A stretch of 26,941 nucleotides of DNA, taken from the NCBI GenBank assembly GCA_000969725.1, contig JXSR01S010531.1; one strand, 5' to 3'. Both the position numbers and the translations under genes were made by a program. Source of the DNA: Ophiothrix spiculata. Its lineage: Eukaryota; Echinodermata; Ophiuroidea; Amphilepidida; Ophiotrichidae. The notes under the pieces are model-generated. The model was not told the origin of the DNA, did no database searches, and worked only from the letters and a program-made list of their open reading frames with translations. How positions within the stretch are numbered: position 1 is the stretch's first letter; every line of letters begins with the position of its first letter. This document shows positions 11,401 through 18,805 of the stretch, in pieces.

Positions 11401-13278
11401 TTCTGTGGCAAAACTCTTTGGTTTCTCTTCCTGTTCAGGAAGCTGAAGTTTGGACACCTGTTGGTTAGGAACCTGCTTGTTATTTGAGGTTGTAAGATGG
11501 CGCCGTCCTTGTTTAGGACTTGGTGGCATTGTTTGACTTGGAGAATCTGGAAGATCACTTGGACTGACTCTCCCACTGGCTCTGCAACTATCAAAAGGTG
11601 TGTAGATAGAGCTGTGGTCATCACCAATGGATTGCACTTCAAAGCTGCTCAAAGAGGATGGAGAGCTGCATCTGCTGAACATCAACGGAGTATCTTCAAC
11701 ATTGGCCTCTGGATGTTCCAGATGCTGCTCATGAGATGAATGGTTGTCATTATGATGAAGATGAGAGTCATCTTCCATTTTGTGATATTTGTCCTGTTCT
11801 TCTGTTCCGATTTCTCTGTTCTGTTCTGATTCTTGTCTATGTCTAAGAGACTCATTAGCAGCATTTTGAGACAAACTTTTATTTTGCTCATTTTTATCAT
11901 CCATATCATCTTCAATACCCAAAGAACTCAGGGATGAAGCTCTGGAGAAGGCAACAGGGGTGCCTTCAACACAATACATCTTTTGTTGATCCTGATGTGG
12001 CCTGACAGGCCCAGCATTGGTTTTGTTAGAGTCTGATGTGGCGCCATCCATCTTGTTTTGTTTGGGATCTTCTTCAAGTTCATTGCACAAGTAAATTTGC
12101 CCTGTAGTATCCGAGGTTATGGACGTTTCCACAAAACTGACGCATTCGTTTGGATGATCTGGTACATCTGTGGTGTAGCGCTGGGTAAAATCGGTCGGCT
12201 GATCGGTTGCATACTGTTCATGTTCATCTTCATCAAACATTGACCTCATGTGACCTGAACTAGGTACTCTGTGTTTCGTAAAATCCATGGGTCTGTCATT
12301 ATGGAAACTTGAATTCATCATGTCTGAATGACTGGCAACACCTCTGTTAGGAAGCAGTTTGTGCTGATGATTGGAAGGATCTTGATAGGAACGATGGTGA
12401 GTCGGTGAATCTTTGAAATTACTGCCTGGATAGTTTGGCATACGGTTACGATGCTGATGGTTTTGTTGTTGATGGTGCTGATGGGCATGTTGCTGATGAT
12501 GTTGATTCTGCTGTTGCTGATGATGGTGGTTTTGCTGTTGCTTATGATGTTGGTTCTGCTGTTGCTGATGATGTTGGTTCTGCTGTTGCTGATGATGTTG
12601 ATTCTGCTGTTGCTGATGATGATGGTTCTGCTGTTGTTGATACTGATGATTCTGCTGTTGATGATGATGCATACCCTGGTATGCTGTACCTACAGCTAAA
12701 GCTTCTCTTTGCATGTGTGGAGTATTACACTCTTTACAATGTTCAACAGGTTGAGGCAAGTTTTCATGAGAGCTGCACTGGCTCCCCTGTTTACCACCAA
12801 CTCTTTCCCCTTCATGATTTCTTGTCCCTGCAGTTAAACTCTCGTCTGAATACTTCAAACTAAAATCAATGGTGGAATCCATGCTCCCACTCATTCCTTC
12901 ACCTGGCTGGTACATCTCCTCGTGCTGATGATGATGATGTTGATCGAGTGAATTCAGTGTGCTGTCTACTGAGCGTGACTGCTGATCACCACTGCGTCTT
13001 GACTTGGCATGGCTCTTACCATGGCTGCCCATTGGGTACACGTCGCTATTAATACTGTTAATGCTATCGTTTGAAGCCCGTTTGATACCAAGCTGTTGCT
13101 CAAAACCAAAGCTGTAAGAATTGGATCTGCTTGTGAGGTTAGAGGTGGGTCCGTGATGCTTTCTGGGCGATCGGTCTTTGTTTTTGCTGGGTGAACCATG
13201 TGATGCTGGGGTAGGTTCTGATTGGTTACCATCAGAGTCTATACCAAGACCGGCATGGATTGCAACTTCCTGCATAAC
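5401..13278 (-). CDS. APC: APC final coding exon: beta-catenin, axin and microtubule-binding regions
   Basis: Acceptor ...ctttttatgcag puts the first codon (GTT) at 13278. The frame stays open for 2625 residues to TGA at 5401-5403. An in-frame ATG at 13365 is intronic. Landmarks (exon residue numbers): KRASNDSINSINS near 85-95; 15-aa repeats near 132 (STIDFSLKYSDESL), 327 and 358 (DQPTDFTQRYTTDVP); nine 20-aa repeats near 434, 526, 623, 744, 906, 976, 1073, 1195 and 1253; CID-like SPSDLPDSPSQTMPPSP near 570; SAMP axin-binding motifs near 688, 828 and 1284; GPRITKPGEK and GGRKVYKS near 1380-1410; Ser/Pro/Arg-rich basic domain about 1410-2090 with RPPLVKQSTF; polybasic KKRFSF block near 2225; LENRLNSFI near 2467; C-terminal ITTV. 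By family knowledge the protein captures and helps degrade beta-catenin and stabilises microtubules. Gln/His and Ser/Pro/Gln minisatellites lie inside it. Confidence 0.97.
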   Translation of the reverse strand, partial: VMQEVAIHAGLGIDSDGNQSEPTPASHGSPSKNKDRSPRKHHGPTSNLTSRSNSYSFGFEQQLGIKRASNDSINSINSDVYPMGSHGKSHAKSRRSGDQQSRSVDSTLNSLDQHHHHQHEEMYQPGEGMSGSMDSTIDFSLKYSDESLTAGTRNHEGERVGGKQGSQCSSHENLPQPVEHCKECNTPHMQREALAVGTAYQGMHHHQQQNHQYQQQQNHHHQQQQNQHHQQQQNQHHQQQQNQHHKQQQNHHHQQQQNQHHQQHAHQHHQQQNHQHRNRMPNYPGSNFKDSPTHHRSYQDPSNHQHKLLPNRGVASHSDMMNSSFHNDRPMDFTKHRVPSSGHMRSMFDEDEHEQYATDQPTDFTQRYTTDVPDHPNECVSFVETSITSDTTGQIYLCNELEEDPKQNKMDGATSDSNKTNAGPVRPHQDQQKMYCVEGTPVAFSRASSLSSLGIEDDMDDKNEQNKSLSQNAANESLRHRQESEQNREIGTEEQDKYHKMEDDSHLHHNDNHSSHEQHLEHPEANVEDTPLMFSRCSSPSSLSSFEVQSIGDDHSSIYTPFDSCRASGRVSPSDLPDSPSQTMPPSPKQGRRHLTTSNNKQVPNQQVSKLQLPEQEEKPKSFATEGTPQEFSCATSLSGLTIDDDEKAQVKKEPSNLRHKPEIHEQPAEKKEQEEDESVDISEREQSILDECINSAMPPRSSKSANRKGKPRASRLPRRQPNHNAKHVSFSQQVRSQDAPVPFATEGTPINFSTSTSLSDLSIEDIEITKTEAGHLKVQNPVREHLTKPEGIDAEVTKDASRSQEHNEEDHLLSETNSGINDAENSLLQDCINSAMPKPRANKQSKYRSSKSRGGKLSGLPRKRVTSTDIRNKSPSPIPEAASLAEGKSSGQNRVNEWQNDMVQTYQTEGTPQNFSTATSLSGLTIDSHNQEELNQEDLINGNISPQPVIDSNTDGTKEATKPTFRYSPYDSPRVFGMEGTPLSFSRNDSLSSLSCDEDADLAQDKAKIKQSVALRQNKHMKHKEKSQEDKIEASKGKFSATAEMKYGKMSHHLEDGRIKTNNSSPLDSPFVFNMEGTPLSFSRNDSLSSLSCDEDDAGLSEAKLDLREILRTKKSVKNISAKQSLAVKQKQVEKRPPSSDKQLVSGPKLPLQQRLGIEPEDEEDENEEEVQEDEQENEDPRPRLNSMDVPQNFAVEDTPVCFSRNSSLSSLSDEDEEVDSPEKGGFNSTPGMTKKEYDGDHEPVPLAPRTFAVEDTPVCFSRNSSLSSLSLESLYDESDQALLDECISSAMPSRSKKQESIDPPAFERSITQIKNPRASPQGRSSSVESQQKEDELSDSSKDVEKMDDGITTSPEADEPEDVIDNQRPEFNRKGPRITKPGEKLLDNNPPKVNDQTKGIRGGRKVYKSPYGQGAGKSITPPKTIVPRTAQNQNASVKGGAAKPKGATAAQSTSGAKGGRATPPKSLIPTGRSSSVPARSATSRSTTPNRTATPAKNTKSGVRTPTPTKRNASSPGSSSRSTPNSRSSSPASSEKSGQPPYSRQSSASSTSSNKLGWNGSVGTHVSRATTVNRAGSPRTTTAGGNSRMNQNPKNRSPQPTGGSKSQSPSPRSNVLGSRTGSSSPARTGTPPPARRNLGMQSPRSTNNNSRTTNKNSRTNSPIGRSASPSTRTAAASKTDSSKGVSARTRSASPATNKSNWVRNSSPRASGNSKLPTPRTNMNSSQKQTNKQSSDTRKKSVGEESRPPLVKQSTFTKESASLPDQTPTTAGLSSSDENNFLSPENEPVSTSLSPETQQSKKSASGGGWKRIPMAEPEDIEISEITAPAFKTDGTFEKEAPTFKSEGTFEKEPTVLKSEGTFEKDKPSVLTLPSTEDEEPKPRGTDSSNNAEQKQNKSKINKNLASVAGRERTPSPKPTASQRNVGGNPRAPSPSQNQRASSQSQNQRAPSPSQRSSTPSQAQRSSSPSRIQRSSSPSQRSSSPSQRSSSPSQRSSSPSQRSSSPSQRSSSPSHRSSSSSQTQIPTNQKSASAQASTTQKTETKIPPKTPTTPKKIAKPRDICKELNIPIRNFGGKVTSPSNDKRGSGIWKVNVTEGKDGPFISSIAPALVTSPSPSKAESSYSLASSHHTPLTQSISNVNSVSRSSSRGNINAILLTSGKPDISGVSRSSSKANVNSVSNASSRTNLNSVVNASSAQNTPTASQTSSFNRSNSSQSEGQPAAPEKKEKKRFSFLKFRGRKKSEKGDDEKSQKKKDKKEKKKKGKEKEKEEREEEPPVVSPPPQQQHQPQLQSPLSPVLSAEMSTDGDSSANEFPDNDFDNPDLNFDRRLDDLGEWNSDENILNEEMPDEFVDYDSELDIHREDDIPDGYIENSEPMVLSTFSSHLNSPTDIFKETMPDEYISSSCTSHITTPGTPTGDKCDFSTAFSPENDEENQGDVTAVPTPDGDGDLEFPAATPTPDGNTKFQLENRLNSFIVFDSPEFDDSSKQTDAKKAKNKRSKSVNDAAAEETFEDEIEKDRTSPPRPQRLRLPKKPFGMPGSDSPTAAIPVLVSPYNYSPSPNKKSQSCPHSPEMSRRFTPPRHSSLSSSIHQLQAGNSVGYEEYDVCSSDGSELMSPTMSSRITTV
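7232..7378 (-). repeat. Coding minisatellite: RSSSPSQ repeat in the APC basic domain
   Basis: Seven 21-bp units (plus strand gatgatctttgagatggtga + c) encode RSSSPSQ heptads, with degenerate copies up to about 7500 (SQNQRAPSP, SQAQRSSSP). Each heptad adds an Arg and a Ser-Pro site, thus enlarging the positively charged, phosphorylatable microtubule-binding region. Confidence 0.88.
12455..12675 (-). repeat. Coding minisatellite: Gln/His repeat in APC
   Basis: Near-exact 24-bp units (plus strand tgttgctgatgatgttggtt + ctgc) encode QQQQNQHH repeated about six times, with variants such as KQQQNHHH. It lies between the first part of the exon and the second 15-aa repeat. No equivalent tract exists in human APC as I remember it. 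It keeps the frame because the unit is a multiple of three. Confidence 0.9.
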
Positions 13279-14558
13279 CTGCATAAAAAGAAGAAAAAAG
13301 AGAGATAGGCAATGAGTGGAATGACATGCATCATGGCTAAATGATGAGTTGTAATTGGGGGCCATGTATACTTAAGTAAGTTGTAAAGAGAGCTGTTTGC
13401 ATCAAATATTTCACACTTTCAGATAGCATCCATTACTAAATCGATACCTAATCATATCTAAGGTGAAATACATATTTGAGGAAAAAACACTTTTTTCAGA
13501 AGTATTATCTCATGACATATTTGGAAAAAAGTGTGGTACAACCCTTGCAATTTATGAAAAGGCAATTAATGAAAGATTCAAGGTCATTCATTTGATTAAG
13601 AATGTAGTAAGGTTAAACAGCATCTTTGGCCCTATTATTTATCATTTAAGAAACGGTCACACATCACCATATATATCCTAAACGTACAAACAACATACAC
13701 TGTTTCGGTCTTTGACGCAGGCCAATAAATGTATATCAAGTACCAAAACAGTGTACATTATTCGTATGTTTGGGCTCTATAAGGTGATTTGTGACCGAGC
13801 CCTGCTTTGATGCAGTATAAATGCACAAGATCAAACAATAGCAATCTGAAGAGAATGCATACAACTTGACAAATTTCACAATATTTACTGCCCTGCAATC
13901 TTTTGAGGCTCGCAAAACTCATATACAACTTCAGTCTTAAAAACTTTACAGGTTACAATCCAAGTGTTAGGATACACTTGGTCTCCATACAAATTTTTCG
14001 CTACAAAACATTGGTTGTGACGTCAATCTGACGAGTAATTCCAAATAATAACACCAGAGTTAAAAACAGATTAAACTTCACGCTAAATTGCACGTGCTGA
14101 ATTGAATCAAGGTAAAGTTATTAAACTGGCATCAAATGTTTTACCGATCTATACTTTTAATTTGATCACATTTACATGGTGATGACAAAACCAAGTGTTT
14201 GGATAAAATTTGTGTTGAGGTCGAGTATAGCTTTACCCTATGTTTAAACACTTTTGTCTTTTCAGAACAAAAGCAACCACGAAAAGGGAGAGGAGAAGAA
14301 GGGGAAAACCCTGAAAACATCACTTAATTAAGCAAACATGATCACAGGTCTTTCACACAAGGCCCTAAACATGATTTACCTTTTGAAAAAAATCTCTATT
14401 TTCAGATTTTTTAACAAAAAATAACTCTATATAAATTTAGACTGCTATTTGCAATGCATCTGTGAAAATAGCCCAGTCATGCCTGTTTACACAGTAATAC
14501 TAATGCCCACCCCCGAGTAAAACTACATAAACTGCATATTTTGTCAATTGAATCCTAC
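13279..14558 (-). other. APC intron (phase 0) inside the region that is one exon in vertebrates
   Basis: This 1280-bp GT-AG intron has donor gtagga, a pyrimidine-rich tract (tctcttttttcttctttttatg) and cag acceptor. It separates RIAK from VMQEV. It contains the inverted-repeat element at 13654-13797 and no conserved coding sequence. A short open frame at 14141-14323 (minus) shows no recognisable features. Confidence 0.93.
13654..13797. mobile_element. Short foldback/MITE-like element with about 50-bp arms
   Basis: The left arm starts cggtcacacatcaccatata and runs to acatacactgttt. The right arm (aaacagtgtacattattcgt to aaggtgatttgtgaccg) is its imperfect reverse complement. The central 40 bp are unpaired. 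It is non-coding and lies inside the APC intron at 13279-14558. Confidence 0.6.
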
Positions 14559-15656
14559 CTTTGCTATTCTGCTGGTTCCAGGGGTTCCCGGCTGTCTTCT
14601 TTGGTTATGGTCTGAGGTTTTCTTTGGTGATGACATTCCTCTGTCTGCATGTCCTTCAATTGCATCCAGATCCGTCTCTTGTACTGTTCCTGAATTAGGT
14701 GACTTGACCTGTGACCCTGGAGATCGGATAAGACTCTGGTAGTCATCAGAAGATTCACTACTGTAGGTTGGATACTGTTGCTGCTGTCTATTGGAAGGTG
14801 AGTGCGACCTGTGCGGATGATGGTGGTGGTGTTGCGATTGCATCTGATCTGGCGTCGGCGATGAAGACTGTTGAGAATTCCATATAGGAATTCTTTGTGG
14901 AACTGGTGAATAATCAGCTGAATTCTGAGTTCTCTCTTTGATATGGCCAGTGCTATTCCTCATAGGAGCATGCCTTGGGAACATCTGTTTGTTTCGTTCA
15001 TCAATATTGCCATACGTTTCACGCAAGTTCTTATCGATTTCAGCCTCTAGAGCGCGCTGTTTCCTGATTTGTAACGATGGTTGGCCATCTTTGTGGGGTT
15101 CGCTTGCATTTAACAGATTAGGCCTGGCAGACATAAGATTTCGCAAAGCTGCAGAACTGCCCATTGCAATCATCTTATGTTTTGAATGCACCAGATTTTT
15201 GAGCATGCTCACTGCTCCAAGTTCCCACAACAAATCCTGGTCTAGCTTATTCCTCGCCGATAAATTCCACAGTGTCCCACATGCATTGCTCACAATTGTC
15301 AAACTAGATGATTTTAAATGTCTCAGTAGAATTTGCATGCAATTATTTGTGCGCAAAATTCTTCTGTAATTTTCATTTGTGGCGATGTGACTTGATACAT
15401 TGCGTAAAATACCGCCACCATTTTCAACCACAGCCCATGTTCTTGTGGGCGATTTGTATGTAAGCGTTCCTACTAAAAACTCTAAAGCACCATCGACAGC
15501 ACAAATATCGGCCTTGTTTTCTGTAAAATGAGCTGATAAATTCCACAAAGCACTTAACACACTTTTAAGAGTTGATTCTTTCTTCACCTCCAAAGCACAT
15601 TTCATAAGGGCGTCAACCGATCCAACCTCGCGTAAAGTTTTCTTGCTCGCTAAATC
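14559..15656 (-). CDS. APC: APC exon (5' end in gap): last armadillo repeats and Ser/Gln-rich linker
   Basis: From the gap edge, 366 codons are open to a donor (AGA ATA GCA AAG, then gtagga; phase 0). The first visible residues, DLASKKTLREVGSV, and the blocks STLKSVLSALWNLSAH, TENKADICAVDGALEFLVGT, GGGILRNVSSHIATNE, SNACGTLWNLSARN and SMLKNLVHSKHKMIAMGSSA are nearly the same as in human APC. They form the final armadillo repeats. QIRKQRALEAEID follows the domain as in vertebrates. A disordered linker then carries a run of five His, a QQQQ run and many Ser-Pro sites. The exon ends RIAK and splices to VMQEV of the final exon, matching human QIAKVMEEV. Reading on into the intron gives four residues and a stop. 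The 5' boundary is hidden by the gap. Confidence 0.96.
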
Positions 15657-16376
15657 NNNNNNNNNNNNNNNNNNNNNNNNNNNNNNNNNNNNNNNNNNNN
15701 NNNNNNNNNNNNNNNNNNNNNNNNNNNNNNNNNNNNNNNNNNNNNNNNNNNNNNNNNNNNNNNNNNNNNNNNNNNNNNNNNNNNNNNNNNNNNNNNNNNN
15801 NNNNNNNNNNNNNNNNNNNNNNNNNNNNNNNNNNNNNNNNNNNNNNNNNNNNNNNNNNNNNNNNNNNNNNNNNNNNNNNNNNNNNNNNNNNNNNNNNNNN
15901 NNNNNNNNNNNNNNNNNNNNNNNNNNNNNNNNNNNNNNNNNNNNNNNNNNNNNNNNNNNNNNNNNNNNNNNNNNNNNNNNNNNNNNNNNNNNNNNNNNNN
16001 NNNNNNNNNNNNNNNNNNNNNNNNNNNNNNNNNNNNNNNNNNNNNNNNNNNNNNNNNNNNNNNNNNNNNNNNNNNNNNNNNNNNNNNNNNNNNNNNNNNN
16101 NNNNNNNNNNNNNNNNNNNNNNNNNNNNNNNNNNNNNNNNNNNNNNNNNNNNNNNNNNNNNNNNNNNNNNNNNNNNNNNNNNNNNNNNNNNNNNNNNNNN
16201 NNNNNNNNNNNNNNNNNNNNNNNNNNNNNNNNNNNNNNNNNNNNNNNNNNNNNNNNNNNNNNNNNNNNNNNNNNNNNNNNNNNNNNNNNNNNNNNNNNNN
16301 NNNNNNNNNNNNNNNNNNNNNNNNNNNNNNNNNNNNNNNNNNNNNNNNNNNNNNNNNNNNNNNNNNNNNNNNNNNN
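15657..16376. other. Assembly gap (720 N) hiding APC armadillo exon sequence
   Basis: All bases here are N. The visible APC protein jumps from ...AICQL(G) in the 93-bp exon to DLASKKTLREV at the gap edge. By comparison with human APC about 88 armadillo residues (GLQAIAELL to RADVNS) are missing, roughly 265 bp, which would fit in the gap with or without an intron. No APC-like coding is seen in 16377-17949. The 720-bp length may be an estimate by the assembler. Any long frame running through it, on either strand, is an artefact of reading N as coding. Confidence 0.95.
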
Positions 16377-16535
16377 ATACACTTCAAAGGTAACGTTTCT
16401 GATGAAATTAGAAATTCGACCTTGGACATAATTTTTGACTATGCTCAGCTTCAATGGCCCGTATCTCGTAATTTCTATGCCGACATTAAGGTACCTTTCG
16501 ATATGACGGGTCACATATTTCTACCCTTCTTTTAA
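16377..16535 (+). other. Unidentified open fragment at the gap edge, possibly the 3' end of a foreign or other gene
   Basis: The plus strand is open from the first base after the gap for 52 codons to TAA at 16533-16535. The peptide contains DIIFDYAQLQWPVSRNFYAD and ends IKVPFDMTGHIFLPFF. It looks like real protein: varied residues and alternating beta-strand character. Its GC content (about 38% by hand count) is above that of the AT-rich DNA just beyond the stop. The ending loosely recalls the last beta-sandwich strands of bacterial glycoside hydrolases such as alpha-L-rhamnosidases (a VP...T..V.LP pattern), but that is a weak impression. The minus strand is also open over part of this stretch, so coding is not proven. 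Confidence 0.3.
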
Positions 16536-17949
16536 ATGCATTTAATGCACATCTAGGGTACTAAACTAAAATGCCTAAATTAAAGGCAAAATTTAATCTA
16601 CCTAAAAAAATTACTATATTTTTCTTAGTAAACAAAATTATGTCAATATTTGCAGACTTTAGATCTTCGCAATTAAATCAAAAGATTATGGCCCACTTTT
16701 ACTGGCTAATCAATGTATCCTAAATGGACCTCCCTGATTTATGGTGCACTTATACACATTTAGATCTGACCATATTAAGAAATTTATGTCTACTTTATCA
16801 AGGGATGTTTGGCAGATACCCGTGATGTCATTAAGTTCTGCCTGCATGTAAGGTATTGTGGAAAATATTTTAGCGAAGATTTTTACTTAATCTTAACAAA
16901 AATATTTGATGTAATTTGAATTGGACAAAACCTCATAATTTAATATAATTATAATTGTCACTTTCATACGTACCAAAAACATTTTGTATAAATATTAAAA
17001 TCATTATTCACATTTTGTGTCAACATCATATACTCAACTCAAGTATTTTAAAATTAAATAAAATAACCACCGATGAATTTCATTATGAAATAATCATCAT
17101 CTGAACAAACGTGATGATTAAGATTGAATGTCATAATGATGTATGATTTGTTTAGTTCCAATTTTACACTCAGATGATTACCATAATTCAGAGCAATTAA
17201 GGAATGATAAACTACATGATTAACATCCTGAAAGCATATATCTTCCCCTCTATTAGGTCCCGTCAAGTGAATAAGTGAAAATATGCATTCATTAAAGCAT
17301 GTGCTTATTCCATCTGATAATTGATGATGGGATGGGATCGCTGTTTCCTTTCAAGTTTTGAAAGGAAGTTTATTTTATCTTAATTGTATACATCTAGGGA
17401 AATCATAGATTTACAGGGGAGATACTAGATTGCACATAGTTCTATTGTCTGCTGTCTTGTCAGCTATGGAGCTCAAATAGGGCATTGAGATCCACTCTGA
17501 TTCTAGTCAAAATCAACTAATGACAAGATTTGGTTGAGGTAAAAACTAGTTTGCACGAATGATGACAAATCATATTTTCAAAAACTGTAAATTATGACAA
17601 GAACATGGATATTCTATATTTTACCTAAATGCAGGAGTCAAAAGGCACAAAGTCAAGTATATTCCCTCTAAATTTACGAGTGAAAATCAATATTTTATTT
17701 TCTGATTTAATTCAAAACAGAAAAAAGAACAAAAAGTTTTGCACACATTTGGCAAAACCTGCTAGGCTTTTTATAAAGTATTGAGAAAATTTAATCACAA
17801 ATGCATCATACAATTTCCTGGCCTCTAATGAATAGTTCCTAGTATTTGATGCTTCATACACAGAATCAGACCTAAAAATTGAAGAATCTAGGATTTCATT
17901 CCATGGAAATTGTATTGCTTGGAAGGATATTTTCTATTCTCTTACTTAC
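16377..17949 (-). other. APC intron, 3' part merging into the gap
   Basis: The intron starts with gtaagt below the 93-bp exon and runs into the gap, so its acceptor is not seen. It is very AT-rich except for the odd open fragment at 16377-16535. I looked for the missing armadillo coding in both flanks and saw none. A 70-codon frame at 17054-17266 (minus) looks like chance. Confidence 0.8.
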
Positions 17950-18042
17950 CTAATTGACATATTGCACTTCTATGTTCTTCGTCAAAAGACAGTTTCATTA
18001 GGGCGGCCATGGCCGGACCAGGGTTGTGATCCACGTGGGATG
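17950..18042 (-). CDS. APC: APC exon: armadillo repeats (MKLSFDEEHR)
   Basis: This 93-bp exon has acceptor ...catctatttcag and a strong donor gtaagt, and is phase 1 at both ends. It encodes a split Ala, then SHVDHNPGPAMAALMKLSFD, EEHRSAICQL and the first base of Gly. Human APC has a matching segment (ICPAVCVLMKLSFDEEHRHA) carried by a 96-bp exon, so both sequence and exon size agree. The next APC residues (human GLQAIAELLQ onward) are absent from 16377-17949 and are expected inside the N gap. Confidence 0.96.
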
Positions 18043-18146
18043 CTGAAATAGATGACATTGATTGGTCAAAATTAAAATTCAACTCTTCCATTCATCCCAT
18101 AAAACAAAAGCTTAATATTTATCATTGCTCAACCCCAATATTGCAA

Positions 18147-18412
18147 TTTACTATACCTCATAAATATTCATTAGGCAACCATGAAATATAATTGGACAGT
18201 TCAACCTGATGCGTGCGTGTGACAGCATTTTGTCTACTTCCCCGATTGCGCGTAACGCCCATGCAGGGAAAAAATTGAAAAACTATCGCACCCCTACTAC
18301 CGCACCCCTCGGTTGGAAATTCATACGGTGATCCAGAACAGTATACATTTTAGGTGTTTTTTGGTTTTGCTTATATTACATTCAGTGAATTATATTTATG
18401 AGGTATAGTAAA
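18147..18412. mobile_element. MITE-like element with 21-bp perfect terminal inverted repeats
   Basis: The sequence tttactatacctcataaatat at the left has its exact reverse complement, 21 bases, ending at 18412. The 220-bp interior is non-coding and contains GC-rich patches unlike the intron around it. The right end overlaps the start of the palindrome at 18402-18584, so the two may be one composite element. Confidence 0.6.
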
Positions 18413-18584
18413 ACAAATACAAAATGGTTTATTTTGAGAAGTATTGAAAATTCCTGATCCCTCGTTGTTGGATGCATGTAACTACTTCCCTCCGCTTCGC
18501 GTCGGGAAATAGTCACACACATCCAACACCTCAGGATCAGTAATTTTCACTACCCTCAATACCATGTTGTATTTGTATAATACC
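18402..18584. repeat. Foldback palindrome with arms of about 80-90 bp
   Basis: The left arm (18402-18490) and right arm (18504-18584) are imperfect reverse complements: acaaatac/gtatttgt, gaaaatt/aattttc, ctgatcc/ggatcag, tgttggatg/catccaaca, tacttccc/gggaaata. They are separated by a short GC-rich tip (tccgcttcgcgtc). The right arm ends atttgtataatacc, which also ends the array near 1785. Confidence 0.65.
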
Positions 18585-18775
18585 CTCCCTATTCATAACT
18601 ATAACACATGACATCACTTTAAATCAAGTTGATATATATTTCCTTTTGGTATGCAGCCTACTATGATGTGTGCAATTTAGAATTGGTGCATGTCTCTTCA
18701 AACAAAACAGGGCCTGTCTATCATGTGCCCAGGCCAGACATCACTATAAATATTGCTGTTACCTTCACAGTTGAA

Positions 18776-18805
18776 CAATAATAATAATAATAATAATAAT
18801 AATAA
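18776..18805 (+). repeat. (AAT)n microsatellite, tail of the LINE
   Basis: About ten AAT/ATA units directly abut the LINE 3' UTR. In CR1/L2-like elements a short 3' microsatellite replaces a poly(A) tail, so this is read as part of the insertion and not as an independent repeat. Confidence 0.9.

Noticed and set aside
5789-12863. Many plus-strand frames of 60-172 codons opposite the APC exon, for example 7586-8104 and 12435-12863
   Set aside because: They are antisense shadows of the Ser-, Gln- and Lys-rich APC coding sequence, with repeat-driven composition and no domain likeness.
13279-13365. ATG at 13365 as the start of a separate 2654-residue protein
   Set aside because: A good splice acceptor at 13279-13280 and continuity with the previous exon (RIAK/VMQEV) show that the 29 codons upstream are intronic.
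15650-16514. Long open frames crossing the gap on both strands (up to 656 codons)
   Set aside because: They exist only because N was translated. Only the APC part up to 15656 is real; the sequence above the gap is not APC-like.
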